Counted from the first letter of the stretch, positions 8,110 to 17,521 are shown. The stretch is DNA of 33,266 nt from DATGCT01 sp964639325 (GCA_964639325.1 CAZXDO010000041.1:1-33266); one strand, 5' to 3'. The notes: generated from the letters alone by a model not told the origin. Made by a program: numbers and translations.

Positions 8110-9093
8110 ATGGAAAATAAAATAAAAGTTGCAGTTTTAGTAGGTGGACCGGGCCAGAAAGAACGCGAAACTTCTTTAGATATAGGCAAACAAGTTTTAA
8201 AGAGTATTGATAAAGAAAAGTATGATGCTGCTAAGGTTGAAATTAACAAGGAAGGAGTTTGGGAAGTTAACCCAAAAGATATTAAGAAAAATTTTGACAT
8301 TGTTTTTATTTCTCTTTGCGGAAGATATGGCGAGGGTGGTTTTATCCAAGGTGAGTTAGAAGAAGTTAGAGTACCGTATACGGGTTCTGATTCACAAGCA
8401 AGCGCTTTATGTATGAACAAGTATTTATCTTTGAAGCTTTTACAAGACGCTGGTTTAGACATTCCTCAAACTTTTTTTCTTAGCAGGAGAGAATGGGAAG
8501 AAAATGAAGAAGTAGTAATTCAAAAAGCAAAACTTTTTATTGACCCGCCTTATGTAATAAAACCAAATAGAAGCGGTAACAGTTTTGACATGGTTATCAC
8601 TTCTAATTCTGAAGATATTAGTCCTACTTTAGAGAAACTTTTCGAAAGGTACCGTGACCTTATTATTCAACCTTTCATAAACGGCAGGGAAACGACTTGC
8701 GCAATACTTGATGACGGAACAGGCGGTTCGGCCTATCCTTTATCTCCAACTGAAATTGTGCCGAAGCTAACCCACTTTTATAGTTATGATTCTAAATATA
8801 AAGTAGGCAGTGTAGATGAAGTTACTCCGGCTCCTTTTTCAGATGCTTGGCTTTGGAGAATAAAACAAGTGGCTAAACAAGCTCATACTATTTTGGGTTG
8901 TCGGGGTTTTTCTCGGGTTGATATGATTGTTGGAGAGGAAAAGGTATATGTTTTAGAAGTTAATACCATTCCCGGTTTAGGGGAGGAAAATGTTTTAGCT
9001 AAAGAAGCTGAAGATAAAAAGATTTCTTATTCAAATTTGATAGATCGGATAATTCAATCAGGCTTGAGAGCTCATAAGGTGAGTTTAGAATAA
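8110..9093 (+). CDS. D-alanine--D-alanine ligase-like ATP-grasp enzyme
   Basis: Ddl joins two D-alanines using ATP for peptidoglycan precursors in the cytoplasm. The 327-residue product has the family order: an N-terminal VAVLVGGPGQKERETS loop, VPYTGSDSQASALCMNKY, the ATP-binding segment PYVIKPNRSGNS, PFINGRETTCAIL, and the C-terminal metal-binding EVNTIPGLGEEN. Two usually conserved positions differ. The HGxxGEDG motif reads CGRYGEGG (C70 and G76 replace His and Asp), and the KPxxxGSS loop reads GNS. This may be a divergent Ddl or a relative with another acceptor amino acid, so no gene symbol is given. There is no Shine-Dalgarno sequence, and rsmI starts 6 nt after the stop. Confidence 0.8.
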   Translation: MENKIKVAVLVGGPGQKERETSLDIGKQVLKSIDKEKYDAAKVEINKEGVWEVNPKDIKKNFDIVFISLCGRYGEGGFIQGELEEVRVPYTGSDSQASALCMNKYLSLKLLQDAGLDIPQTFFLSRREWEENEEVVIQKAKLFIDPPYVIKPNRSGNSFDMVITSNSEDISPTLEKLFERYRDLIIQPFINGRETTCAILDDGTGGSAYPLSPTEIVPKLTHFYSYDSKYKVGSVDEVTPAPFSDAWLWRIKQVAKQAHTILGCRGFSRVDMIVGEEKVYVLEVNTIPGLGEENVLAKEAEDKKISYSNLIDRIIQSGLRAHKVSLE

Positions 9094-9099
9094 TGTAAT

Positions 9100-9771
9100 A
9101 TGGGTAAACTATTTTTAGTAGCAACACCAATTGGAAATTTGGGTGATTTATCAAGTCGAGCTTTAAAGATATTGTCCTCGGCTGATTTAATTTTGGCTGA
9201 AGATACTAGAGTAACTCAGAAAATTTTAAATAATTTTGATATTAAAGCGCCTTTAAGGAGGTATAATGAACACAATCCGGAGAAGATTTTTGGAGAGGTG
9301 AAAAAAATTCTTTCTGATAATAAATCTATTGTTTTAGTTAGTGATTCCGGAACACCGGGCATTTCAGATCCGGGAGGAAAATTAGTTAATTTTGTTCAGA
9401 ATAATTTACCCGCAACAAATATTTCTGTTATTCCCGGTCCTTCGGCAGTAGTGGCAGCTTTGTCAGTTTCAGGGATGCCGGCTAATGAATTTACTTTTCT
9501 TGGTTTTGTTCCGGCAAAAAATAAAAGAAAAAAGTTTTTTGAAAAGGTTAAAAATATTGAAGTAAGACCGGTGGTAATTTATGAGTCACCTCACAGATTT
9601 CTTAAAACTCTTGGCGAACTGAAAGAAGAATTAGGTGGAGATAGGGAAGTGTTTATAGCCCGAGAGATGACCAAGATTTATGAAGAATATTTTAAAGGAT
9701 CATTAGAAAAAGCGATTTCCTATTTTAAGGAACATACGGTAAAGGGAGAGTTTGTTATTATTATTAAATAA
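9100..9771 (+). CDS. rsmI: 16S rRNA (cytidine-1402 2'-O)-methyltransferase RsmI
   Basis: RsmI uses S-adenosylmethionine to methylate the ribose of C1402 in the 30S decoding centre. The 223-residue product shows the tetrapyrrole-methylase-fold hallmarks: N-terminal LFLVATPIGNLGDLS, the SADLILAEDTR loop, VSDSGTPGISDPG (SAM binding), IPGPSAVVAALSVSGMP and the YESPHRFLKTL helix. E. coli RsmI is about 286 residues; the shorter length reflects a reduced C-terminal region. The target base C1402 is retained at 17597 in this window's 16S gene although neighbouring bases have changed. It lies 6 nt after the Ddl-like gene and 15 nt before the sugar transferase, probably in one operon. Confidence 0.95.
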   Translation: MGKLFLVATPIGNLGDLSSRALKILSSADLILAEDTRVTQKILNNFDIKAPLRRYNEHNPEKIFGEVKKILSDNKSIVLVSDSGTPGISDPGGKLVNFVQNNLPATNISVIPGPSAVVAALSVSGMPANEFTFLGFVPAKNKRKKFFEKVKNIEVRPVVIYESPHRFLKTLGELKEELGGDREVFIAREMTKIYEEYFKGSLEKAISYFKEHTVKGEFVIIIK

Positions 9772-9786
9772 TTTTTAACAAGAAAT

Positions 9787-10377
9787 ATGATAAGGGGAAT
9801 CTTTGATATTTTAGTTTCTGTTTTATGTCTTTTATTTATTATTCCTTTTACGCCCTTTATTGCTGCGGCAATTTTAATTGAGGACGGAGGTCCGGTGTTT
9901 ATAAAGCTTCCCAGAGTAAGTAAGGGAAAAGTTGTCGGTATTTATAAGTTTCGTTCAATGGTGAGAGGAGCAAAAGAAATGAAAAAAGATTTGGAACATT
10001 TAAATGAAAGAAACGACGGTCCTTTTTTTAAAATTAAAAACGATCCGCGTTTAACAAAAACAGGCAAGTTTTTAAGAAAGCTTAGAGTAGATGAATTTCC
10101 TCAGTTTTTAAACGTTCTTAAGGGTGAATTATCGGTAGTCGGACCCCGAGCCCATGAAGTTGAGGAAGTAGAAAAATATCCTCCGGAGTATAAATTTTTA
10201 ATTGATGCAAAGGCAGGCGTGACGGGACTTTCCCAAGTCAGCGGGGCTTCAAGTTTGCCTTACAAAAAAGAATTAGAACTAGATTCTTATTACGTGGCTC
10301 ATAGGTCGCTTTGGATGGATATAAAGATTATAAGTAAGTCAATTTGGGTATTTTTTTCCGATCCTACGGGGGTTTAG
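9787..10377 (+). CDS. Bacterial sugar transferase (polyprenyl-phosphate glycosyl-1-phosphate transferase)
   Basis: Enzymes of this family (PglC/WcaJ C-terminal type) transfer a sugar-1-phosphate from a nucleotide sugar to undecaprenyl phosphate, the first membrane step of surface glycan synthesis. The 196-residue product has an N-terminal hydrophobic re-entrant helix (residues 5-32), the KFRSMV motif, DPRLTKTGKFLRKLRVDEFPQ with the catalytic Asp-Glu pair, the VVGPRAH motif and TGLSQVSG. It is the minimal catalytic core without the extra membrane domain of WcaJ. The glycosyltransferase at 10514 could elongate its product. The sugar specificity cannot be read. Confidence 0.93.
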   Translation: MIRGIFDILVSVLCLLFIIPFTPFIAAAILIEDGGPVFIKLPRVSKGKVVGIYKFRSMVRGAKEMKKDLEHLNERNDGPFFKIKNDPRLTKTGKFLRKLRVDEFPQFLNVLKGELSVVGPRAHEVEEVEKYPPEYKFLIDAKAGVTGLSQVSGASSLPYKKELELDSYYVAHRSLWMDIKIISKSIWVFFSDPTGV

Positions 10378-10410
10378 GGGTTTAACACCAACCCAAAACA
10401 AGTTTTTTAC

Positions 10411-10419
10411 TTATCCACA
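10411..10419 (+). promoter_or_regulatory. Exact DnaA-box-like nonamer
   Basis: TTATCCACA is a perfect match to the DnaA box consensus, 1 bp before palindrome copy 3. The surrounding 11-mer TTATCCACAAC recurs reverse-complemented at 1-11 and 18902-18912. A single box does not make an origin. Confidence 0.4.
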
Positions 10420-10420
10420 A

Positions 10421-10451
10421 CAACGTGGGGGTTCCCGACACCCCCAAGTTG
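10421..10451 (-). repeat. 31-bp palindromic element, copy 3
   Basis: This copy lies in inverted orientation relative to copies 1 and 2, with one arm mismatch (CAACG against AGTTG). It sits between the sugar transferase and the glycosyltransferase. The rest of the 10378-10513 gap holds the DnaA-like box and a T-rich promoter region. Confidence 0.93.
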
Positions 10452-10499
10452 AGCCACTTATTTTTTATTCTTTATGTTTATGTTTTTTTGTTAGTGGGA

Positions 10500-10505
10500 T
10501 ACAAT
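10500..10505 (+). promoter_or_regulatory. -10 box of the glycosyltransferase gene
   Basis: TACAAT lies 8 nt before the ATG at 10514, the same leaderless geometry as at other genes here. A -35 match (TTTATG at 10477-10482, 17-bp spacer) is weak. Confidence 0.45.
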
Positions 10506-10513
10506 AGAAGATA

Positions 10514-11623
10514 ATGAAGGTCGCATTATTACATGATTATTTAAACCAGAGAGGAGGGGCAGAAAGGGTTGTAGAAGCTATATTAGAAATTTTTCCTGAA
10601 GCCGATCTTTATACTCTTTTGTACGATGAGAAAAAATTATCAAAGGGATTTTCGAACAATTTTAAAAAGGCAAGTTTTTTAAACAATAGATTAGTTAAAA
10701 ACAATCATAGGTTGTTTATTCCTTTTATGCCTTTTATGGCAGAAAGCATTAAAGGTGTCCAGAATTATGATTTAATAATTTCTTCTTCGGCCGGATACGG
10801 GAAAGGAATTGGGGTGAAGGGCAATTTTCATATCTGTTATTGCCATACTCCTTTGCGTTATGCTTGGGAGTTTGATTATTTGAGGAATTTTAAACATTCT
10901 CCCAAACCTTTTATAAAAGTTTTTAAACCTATTGCCAACTATCTTAAAAGATGGGATAAGAAAACTTCTAGAGGGGTAAATATTTTTGCAGCTAATTCAG
11001 ATTATATTTCAAAAAAGATTAAGGCTTATTATGAAAGAGAGTCCTATGTTTTATATCCTCCGGTTGATTTGGAAAAGTTTTATCCGGACAGAGAATCTTT
11101 TAACAGTCACGATGGTTATTATCTTATGGTTGGGCGCTTTCTTTATTACAAACTTTTTGATTTGGGAATTGAGGCTTTTAATAAATTGGGTATTCCTTTA
11201 AAGATTGTAGGAACCGGTCCTGAAGAAAAAAAATTGAAAGCTATGGCCGGACCTAATATAGAATTTATTTCAGGTATCAGTGATGAAGAGTTAAGAAAAA
11301 TGTATAACAACGCTAAAGTATTTATTTTTCCCCAAGTAGAAGATTTTGGCTTGGTTGCAGCCGAAGCTCAAGCTTGCGGTTTGCCGGTTATTGGTTACAG
11401 AAGAGGAGGAGCGGAAGAAATTATAGAAGAAGATAAAACAGGAATATTCTTTGAAACTCAGGAAATTGAGCCGTTAATGGAGGCGGTGAGAAAAGCTGAG
11501 AAAATTAATTTTGATCGTAGGTATATTGCTGACCGAGCAAAGATGTTTTCGAAAGATAGTTTTAAAAAAGGATTTTTAGGAATATTAAAAGATCAGGGTT
11601 TCGACTTGAGTAACAACAAATAA
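10514..11623 (+). CDS. Glycosyltransferase, GT4-like (GT-B fold)
   Basis: This is a retaining glycosyltransferase of the group 1 (GT4) type, expected to add a sugar from a nucleotide donor to a lipid-linked glycan at the cytoplasmic membrane. The 369-residue product has an N-terminal acceptor domain beginning VALLHDYLNQRGGAERV, where the GGAER loop is typical. The C-terminal donor domain has LMVGRFLYYKLFDLGIEAF, IVGTGPEEKKL, and the family motif region FGLVAAEAQACGLPVIGY followed by GGAEEI. There is no membrane segment. It lies next to the sugar transferase but is separated from it by a palindrome and has its own promoter. Donor and acceptor are unknown. Confidence 0.92.
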   Translation: MKVALLHDYLNQRGGAERVVEAILEIFPEADLYTLLYDEKKLSKGFSNNFKKASFLNNRLVKNNHRLFIPFMPFMAESIKGVQNYDLIISSSAGYGKGIGVKGNFHICYCHTPLRYAWEFDYLRNFKHSPKPFIKVFKPIANYLKRWDKKTSRGVNIFAANSDYISKKIKAYYERESYVLYPPVDLEKFYPDRESFNSHDGYYLMVGRFLYYKLFDLGIEAFNKLGIPLKIVGTGPEEKKLKAMAGPNIEFISGISDEELRKMYNNAKVFIFPQVEDFGLVAAEAQACGLPVIGYRRGGAEEIIEEDKTGIFFETQEIEPLMEAVRKAEKINFDRRYIADRAKMFSKDSFKKGFLGILKDQGFDLSNNK

Positions 11624-11646
11624 AGAGCTTTTTTGGGTAGTTAATA

Positions 11647-11677
11647 TAACGTGGGGGTTCCCGACACCCCCAAGTTG
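11647..11677 (-). repeat. 31-bp palindromic element, copy 4
   Basis: This copy has the same orientation as copy 3 and an identical 20-bp core, with small changes in the outer arm (TAACG). It lies 24 nt after the glycosyltransferase stop and upstream of the DUF4012 promoter. Confidence 0.93.
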
Positions 11678-11687
11678 GTATTGGTGT

Positions 11688-11716
11688 TTGTTAAAAGTGG
11701 GCGGCTGAGATATTAT
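11688..11716 (+). promoter_or_regulatory. Promoter of the DUF4012 gene
   Basis: TTGTTA (11688-11693) and TATTAT (11711-11716) have a 17-bp spacer. The ATG at 11732 follows 15 nt after the -10 box, with no Shine-Dalgarno sequence. Confidence 0.6.
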
Positions 11717-11731
11717 TAAAACAAAAGTAAT

Positions 11732-13855
11732 ATGTCTAAAAAGGTACCAAGAAAAAATATTGATCCTGTTTTGGTGGACGTTAAAAAGCCTAATTTTAAC
11801 TATAAAAGATCCAGCAAATTTTCAAATTTAGACCTTAAACGTATTTCCGGAGAGTATAAAGGAAGCGGGAATAATTCAATTAAAAATATTTTGAAATGGG
11901 GGGTTGGAGCGATAGTTATAGTTTTTATAGTTTTTGGAACTATGACGGTAGCTAATTTGAAGAGCACTAAAGTTGTTTTGGAGGCGAAAGGAGAATTAGT
12001 TTCAAACTACCTTTTTGATTCTTTGGAATCTATTAAAAATTTTGAAACTAAAGAAGCTCAAGATTCTCTTGTCAAAAGCAAGGAAAAGCTTGATGAGATA
12101 GATAGTTTAATAAACGAAAATCCTAAAAATTTTGTTTTGTCAGCGAGTTTTAAATTTGTTCCTTTTTTAAAAGATGTGGGTAGTTTTTTAAAGCAAGCCG
12201 CTCAGTTTAATGTAGACCTTATTCATTTATCAAACATCCTTTCCACTATCCAAAGTGACGGTTTTTCATATTTTAGGAACGATGGTGAAAAATTACTTGA
12301 ATTAATGCACGAGGGTAGAGAATTGTTAGGGAATATTAAATCAGAAGTTAGTTTTTTAAGAAACAAGACCGAGAGCTTAGGGAAGCTTGTTCATTTCGGA
12401 GAAATGGGAAATGTTTTGGAGAACAAATATTTTACGTATAGCAATCAGCTTTATGCGATTGAAGATTTTTTGGGCGGAGCTATTGATATTTTTGAATCGG
12501 AAGAAGAAAAACATATTATTCTTATGTTTCAAAACTCATCGGAGCTTCGTCCGGCCGGCGGATTTTTGGGAAGTTATGGAGATTTAGTAATACAAAAAGG
12601 CCAGATGAAAGACTTAATTGTTGAGGATATATATTGGCCTGATCATGAAATTAATTTTGATGAAAAATATATTCCGCCAGAACCTCTTCAGAGAGTAACA
12701 AGAGATTGGGGGATTAGGGACGCAAATTGGTTTTTTGATTTTCCTACTTCTGCTGAAACAGTTTTGTCTATGTTGGAACAATCCAAGATATATAAAGAAG
12801 AAGGTATTAATTTTGAAGGAGTAATAGGAATAGATGTAGATGTTTTGGGTACTATTATGGAATACGTGGGAGAGGTAGAACTTCCTGATTATGATATGAC
12901 CATTGATCATGAAAACTTCTTAACAGAACTTCAAAGAGAGGTTGAGACCGGAAGAGATAAACAAGCCGGAGAAAACCCTAAAAAGATTTTAGCTGTTTTA
13001 GCTCCTATGATTATGGAAAGATTGGAAAATTTTTCGGGTGATGAATTAGAAAGAGTGATGGACGATTTAAATAATCATATTAATAATAAAGAGATTGTTT
13101 TTTATGCGCGAGATAAAAAGATTAGTAATTTTTTCCAAAAAAATGAATTAGCCGGAAGCATTTATGAATTACCTGATAGTTTTTGGGGAGGTTATTTAGC
13201 GGTAGTTAACAGTAATATTGCCGGAGGTAAAACAGATGCTTTTATTAACCAAGAAATTAATGTTTGGCTTAATGTTGGATCCGGAGGAGGAGTAATGGGA
13301 GATTTGAAAATAACAAGAAAGCATAACGGTGAAAACGAAGAAGATTCATGGTACCGAGAAGTGAATAAGGATTACATAAAGATATATACTAATCCATCTT
13401 CTAACCTTGTTTTTATGGAGGGCAATGATGAGCGCTATGAAATAAAAGAAGAATATGATTCCTCGTACAAGAAGCTTGATGCTTTAAAAAAAATTGAAGA
13501 GACAAAGATATATGATGATACTTATAACACTTGGAAAACCGAGGAATTTGGCAAGACAGTTTTTGGGACTTGGCTTCTTACCTCTCCCGAAGAAGAAAGT
13601 AATTTGGAGGTGCGTTATGAAAGTCCGGCAGCAAAAAACTTAAAATTGAAACCGGGAGAGAAGTTTAAGTTTATTTTTGACAAACAATCCGGTTCGGATA
13701 CGGCACTGAATATAAAAATAAGCGCTCCTTTAGGTTATGTTTGGGTCGAATCCGATTCTCTTATCTATGAAAAAAATATAGAGAATGTTTCAAAAAGAGA
13801 AACAATTAATCTTACTCTAAAAAACCAGTTTGAGGAGGAGTTTATAAAGGAATAG
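11732..13855 (+). CDS. Membrane-anchored DUF4012 protein
   Basis: The 707-residue product has a basic N-terminal cytoplasmic stretch and a single membrane helix near residues 56-78 (WGVGAIVIVFIVFGTMTVA). The remaining ~620 residues should lie outside the membrane. The family motif NSSELRPAGGFLGSYG near residue 270 places it in DUF4012, found in CPR bacteria and some Actinobacteria, often near glycan-synthesis genes. A helical, coiled-coil-like region (about 85-230) precedes the motif. The C-terminus has beta-rich features (YESPAAKNLKLKPGEKFKF). The function is not established; the position beside two envelope-glycan genes suggests a cell-surface role. Its promoter follows palindrome copy 4. 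Confidence 0.85.
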   Translation: MSKKVPRKNIDPVLVDVKKPNFNYKRSSKFSNLDLKRISGEYKGSGNNSIKNILKWGVGAIVIVFIVFGTMTVANLKSTKVVLEAKGELVSNYLFDSLESIKNFETKEAQDSLVKSKEKLDEIDSLINENPKNFVLSASFKFVPFLKDVGSFLKQAAQFNVDLIHLSNILSTIQSDGFSYFRNDGEKLLELMHEGRELLGNIKSEVSFLRNKTESLGKLVHFGEMGNVLENKYFTYSNQLYAIEDFLGGAIDIFESEEEKHIILMFQNSSELRPAGGFLGSYGDLVIQKGQMKDLIVEDIYWPDHEINFDEKYIPPEPLQRVTRDWGIRDANWFFDFPTSAETVLSMLEQSKIYKEEGINFEGVIGIDVDVLGTIMEYVGEVELPDYDMTIDHENFLTELQREVETGRDKQAGENPKKILAVLAPMIMERLENFSGDELERVMDDLNNHINNKEIVFYARDKKISNFFQKNELAGSIYELPDSFWGGYLAVVNSNIAGGKTDAFINQEINVWLNVGSGGGVMGDLKITRKHNGENEEDSWYREVNKDYIKIYTNPSSNLVFMEGNDERYEIKEEYDSSYKKLDALKKIEETKIYDDTYNTWKTEEFGKTVFGTWLLTSPEEESNLEVRYESPAAKNLKLKPGEKFKFIFDKQSGSDTALNIKISAPLGYVWVESDSLIYEKNIENVSKRETINLTLKNQFEEEFIKE

Positions 13856-13856
13856 T

Positions 13857-13885
13857 TTGTGAAAGAGAAAGAGTTAGGATAAGAT
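13857..13885 (+). promoter_or_regulatory. lepA promoter
   Basis: TTGTGA (13857-13862) and TAAGAT (13880-13885) have a 17-bp spacer. The ATG at 13897 is 11 nt downstream, so the leader would be only a few bases long. Confidence 0.55.
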
Positions 13886-13896
13886 AGGAATGAATT

Positions 13897-15663
13897 ATGG
13901 ATAAAGAAAAGACAAGAAACTTTTGTATAATTGCTCATGTAGATCACGGTAAGTCAACCTTGGCTGACCGTTTTTTGGAGGAAACTCATACCGTGGAAGA
14001 TAGAAAAATGAAGGAACAGTATTTGGATAAAATGGAATTGGAAAGAGAGCGGGGGATTACTATTAAAATGGCTCCGGTTCGGATGGAGTATGAGGGGTAT
14101 ATTTTAAATTTAATAGACACTCCGGGACACTCCGATTTTCAATACGAGGTTTCTAGAGCTCTAACAGCAGCTGAAGGAGGAATTTTGCTGGTTGATGCTA
14201 AGCAGGGTATTCAAGCCCAAACTCTTTCTAATTTAAGAAGCGCTAGGGAGGCCGGACTTTCTCTTATAGGAGTTATAAACAAAGTTGATCTTTTTGAAGA
14301 TAGAAGCAAACTGGATTACCTTATAAACGAAATAGCCGAATTATTGGACCAAGACCCTGATGAGATAATACAAGTTTCAGCAAAAACAGGAGAAGGTGTA
14401 AAAGAAACGCTTCAAAAAATAATAGAGAAAGTTCCTTTTCCCAAAAGAGGTGAGAAGGATTATGCTCGGGCATTAATTTTTGATTCTTTCTACGACAACC
14501 ATAAAGGTGTTGTAACCAGCGTTCGTGTTTTTGACGGAGAGTTAAAGGATGGAGATAATATGTTTTTTTTGGGAACCGAGAGTGGTTTTCAAATAAAGGA
14601 AACGGGTTATTTTTATCCGGAAATGAAACCTATGGGAAAATTGGAGACCGGGCAGATAGGTTATGTGGCAACGGGTATAAAAAATCCTGAGAAAATAAGA
14701 ATAGGGGATACCATTTCAAACAATAAAAAAGGAGAACTTCTTCCGGGATACAAAGAACCAAAGTCAACTGTTTTTGTTTCTTTTTACCCTGAAGATAAAA
14801 ATGATCACGCAGACCTGGCTAGAAGCTTAGACCGTCTCCGCCTTAATGATTCTTCTCTTACCGTTGAAGGGGATAGGAATGAGATTTTAGGCAGGGGTTT
14901 TAAGGTTGGTTTTTTAGGGAGACTTCATTATGAAATAACCTCAGAGCGGATTCGTAAGGAATTTGGAATAGAGACGGTTCACTCTTTTCCTTCTGTTAAG
15001 TACAGAGTTAAGGTTAACGGGGAATGGCTGGAGGTTACTCAGCCAGAAGAAGTTCCTCTTAACTTTGAAAAAATAGAAGAACCGATGATAAAAATAAAAA
15101 TTCTTCTTCTTCCAAAATTTTTGAATAATCTTGTTTCTGTTTTTCGCCGTTTTAGGATGGAAAATACTGAAACTTATTCCCAAGGAAAAAATATTTTAAT
15201 TTCAGCCTTAATGCCTCTTTCGGAACTGGTTTCTGATTTTGATGATGTTTTAAAGTCTGTGACTGAAGGATACGGTTCTTTCAGTTATGAGCCGGCGGGG
15301 CATAAAGAGGCTGATATAGTAAGAGTTGATTTTCTTGTTTCCGGTGAAAAAATTCCGGGAATGAGCAGGTTTTTTCCTTCAGACGAAGCCCAAAGAGAAG
15401 GCAGGAAAATGGTTAAGGTTTTGAAAAAGCATTTTCCCAGACAGCAATACGCTCAGCCGGTCCAGGCTGCTATTGGCAGTAATATTATTGCCCGGGAAGA
15501 TATTCCGGCATTTAGAAAAGATGTAACCGGTTATTTGTATGGCGGGGATGTAACTCGAAAGATGAAATTGCGGGAAAAACAAAAGAAAGGAAAGAAAAAA
15601 TTGAAAGAAAGGAGTGAGGCAAAATTAGACGAAGCAATATTTAAGGAATTGTTGAAAAAATAG
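13897..15663 (+). CDS. lepA: Elongation factor 4 (LepA)
   Basis: LepA is a ribosome-bound GTPase related to EF-G, implicated in back-translocation and in 30S biogenesis. The 588-residue product has G1 AHVDHGKST, the switch I RGITIKMAPV region, G3 DTPGHSDF and G4 NKVD. EF-G-like domains II, III and V follow, then the LepA-specific C-terminal domain rich in basic residues (GGDVTRKMKLREKQKKGKKK). Length is typical (about 600). The start follows the promoter by 11 nt and has no Shine-Dalgarno sequence. Confidence 0.96.
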   Translation: MDKEKTRNFCIIAHVDHGKSTLADRFLEETHTVEDRKMKEQYLDKMELERERGITIKMAPVRMEYEGYILNLIDTPGHSDFQYEVSRALTAAEGGILLVDAKQGIQAQTLSNLRSAREAGLSLIGVINKVDLFEDRSKLDYLINEIAELLDQDPDEIIQVSAKTGEGVKETLQKIIEKVPFPKRGEKDYARALIFDSFYDNHKGVVTSVRVFDGELKDGDNMFFLGTESGFQIKETGYFYPEMKPMGKLETGQIGYVATGIKNPEKIRIGDTISNNKKGELLPGYKEPKSTVFVSFYPEDKNDHADLARSLDRLRLNDSSLTVEGDRNEILGRGFKVGFLGRLHYEITSERIRKEFGIETVHSFPSVKYRVKVNGEWLEVTQPEEVPLNFEKIEEPMIKIKILLLPKFLNNLVSVFRRFRMENTETYSQGKNILISALMPLSELVSDFDDVLKSVTEGYGSFSYEPAGHKEADIVRVDFLVSGEKIPGMSRFFPSDEAQREGRKMVKVLKKHFPRQQYAQPVQAAIGSNIIAREDIPAFRKDVTGYLYGGDVTRKMKLREKQKKGKKKLKERSEAKLDEAIFKELLKK

Positions 15664-15667
15664 TTTT

Positions 15668-15696
15668 TTGTTGTTTTAGGTCTAATATTTTATACT
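15668..15696 (+). promoter_or_regulatory. Promoter of the FtsB-like gene, leaderless
   Basis: TTGTTG (15668-15673) and TATACT (15691-15696) have a 17-bp spacer. The ATG at 15703 comes only 6 nt after the -10 box, so the transcript should begin at the start codon. Confidence 0.7.
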
Positions 15697-15702
15697 GTTT
15701 TT

Positions 15703-15987
15703 ATGAGCTGGATTTGGAAAACAATTATTATTGCCGCAGTTATTCTTTTTATCGTTTTTGGGGTTTATAAGCTTTGGGTACAGAATAATAATCTTGAGGC
15801 GGATATAGAAAAATTGAGTGCGAGTTTGACGGATATTGAAAGCGAAAATAGAGATTTAGAATACAAAATAGATTATTTTGAAAATCCTAACAACCTTTTA
15901 AAAGAATTAAAATCACAGTTTAATTATCGTGAAGTAGGAGAAGAGATAATAATTGTAGTACCCGGTAATAATGGAGAAAGTGATTAA
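15703..15987 (+). CDS. FtsB/DivIC-like septum formation initiator
   Basis: The 94-residue product is a single-pass membrane protein: a short cytoplasmic N-terminus (MSWIWK), a membrane helix at about 7-25, a coiled coil at about 29-65 (NNNLEADIEKLSASL and on), then a short globular end containing FNYREVGEEIIIVVP. This layout and ending match FtsB/DivIC, which bridge FtsL and FtsQ/DivIB in the divisome and help activate septal peptidoglycan synthesis. No ftsL or ftsQ is visible nearby. Small size and weak conservation leave some doubt between FtsB, DivIC and FtsL-type proteins. Confidence 0.78.
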   Translation: MSWIWKTIIIAAVILFIVFGVYKLWVQNNNLEADIEKLSASLTDIESENRDLEYKIDYFENPNNLLKELKSQFNYREVGEEIIIVVPGNNGESD

Positions 15988-16008
15988 AGTGTATAGGTTG
16001 TAACGGGG

Positions 16009-16036
16009 TTGACACCTGTTTTTTTGTAGATATACT
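16009..16036 (+). promoter_or_regulatory. 16S rRNA promoter
   Basis: A perfect TTGACA (16009-16014) and TATACT (16031-16036) have a 16-bp spacer, the strongest promoter in the window. The leader to the 16S 5' end is about 180 nt. It contains a hairpin at 16077-16095 (GAATTTC/GAAATTC), one at about 16140-16160 (AGGTTTTA/TAAAACCT) and nested TACGAAA/TTTCGTA pairings before the mature end, likely processing structures. Confidence 0.8.
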
Positions 16037-17131
16037 TGGTAATGCGAATGTAAAGATTTGTTTTTTGAAAAAATAGAATTTCGCAATGAAATTCTACATA
16101 TTGGATTTTGGATTGAGAATTTTTTAGTTGTCCTAATACAAGGTTTTATTGTTAAAACCTTTGTTACGAAATACGAAAAAAGTACGGAGGGTTTTTCTTT
16201 CGTACTAAAGTCGTGTTTCGTAATTATTGAGGATTTGATCCTGGTCCAGGATGAACGCTGGCGGCGTGGATAAGGCATGCAAGTCGAACGGTTCAACTTC
16301 GGTTGAATAGTGGCAAACGGGCTAGTAACACCTTGGTATCTTCATTCAAGTCGGGAATAACTCGGGGAAACTCGAGCTAATACCCGATAGTCCGGATATT
16401 TTAATATTCGGTAAAGCTTTTAGCGCTTGAAGATGAGCCTAGGCCCGATCAGCTTGTTGGTGAGGGTAAAAGCCCACCAAGGCTATGACCGGTAGGGGAG
16501 GTGAGAGCCTGATCCCCAGCAGCGGGACTGAGACACGGCCCGCACACCTACGGGTGGCAGCAGTCGAGAATCTTCCACAATGGGGGAAACCCTGATGGAG
16601 CGACGCCGCGTGCAGGATGAAGCTCTTCGGAGTGTAAACTGCTTTTCTGAGGGAGGAAGTCTGCCTTGTTGCAGATTGACGTTACCTTAGGAATAAGGGG
16701 TGGCTAACTTCGTGCCAGCAGCAGCGGTAATACGAAGGCCTCAAGCGTTATCCGGATTTATTGGGCGTAAAGTGCGCGTAGGCGGTTTGGCAAGTCTGTT
16801 GTTAAATCCCACTGCTAAACGGTGGGGCATGCGATGGAAACTGTCAGACTAGAGGACGTTAGAGGAGAGTAGAACATACGGTGTAGGGGTGAAATCCGTT
16901 GATATCGTATGGAATACCAAAGGCGAAGGCATCTCTCTGGGGCGTTCCTGACGCTGAGGCGCGAAAGCTAGGGTAGCGAACAAGATTAGATACCTTGGTA
17001 GTCCTAGCCGTAAATGATGTCCGCTAGCCATTTTGAGTATCGACCCTCGGAGTGGCGAAGCTAACGCGTTAAGCGGACCGCCTGGGAAGTACGAGCGCAA
17101 GCTTAAAACTCAAAGGAATAGACGGGGGTTT

Positions 17132-17166
<35 letters not shown>

Positions 17167-17480
17167 TACGCGAGGAACCTCACCAGAACTTGACATGTTA
17201 GTGACCGTCTACTGAAAGGTAAACTTCTTCAATTTTATTGAAGCACTATCACAGGTGGTGCACGGTTGTCGTCAGCTCGTGTCGTGAGACGTTCCCTTAA
17301 GTGGGGTAACGAGCGAAACCCTTGTCCTGCGTTATACGTGTCGCAGGAAACTGCCATCCTATAGATGGAGGAAGGTGGGGATGACGCCAAATCAGCGTGC
17401 CCCTTATGTTCTGGGCTACACACATGCTACAATGGCCGGTACAACGGGTTGCGAAACCGCGAGGTGGAGCTAATCCTAAT

Positions 17481-17521
<41 letters not shown>

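Noticed and set aside
16058..16273. 71-codon ORF before the 16S gene
   Set aside because: It runs from the rRNA leader into the 16S 5' end, past structured processing sequences.
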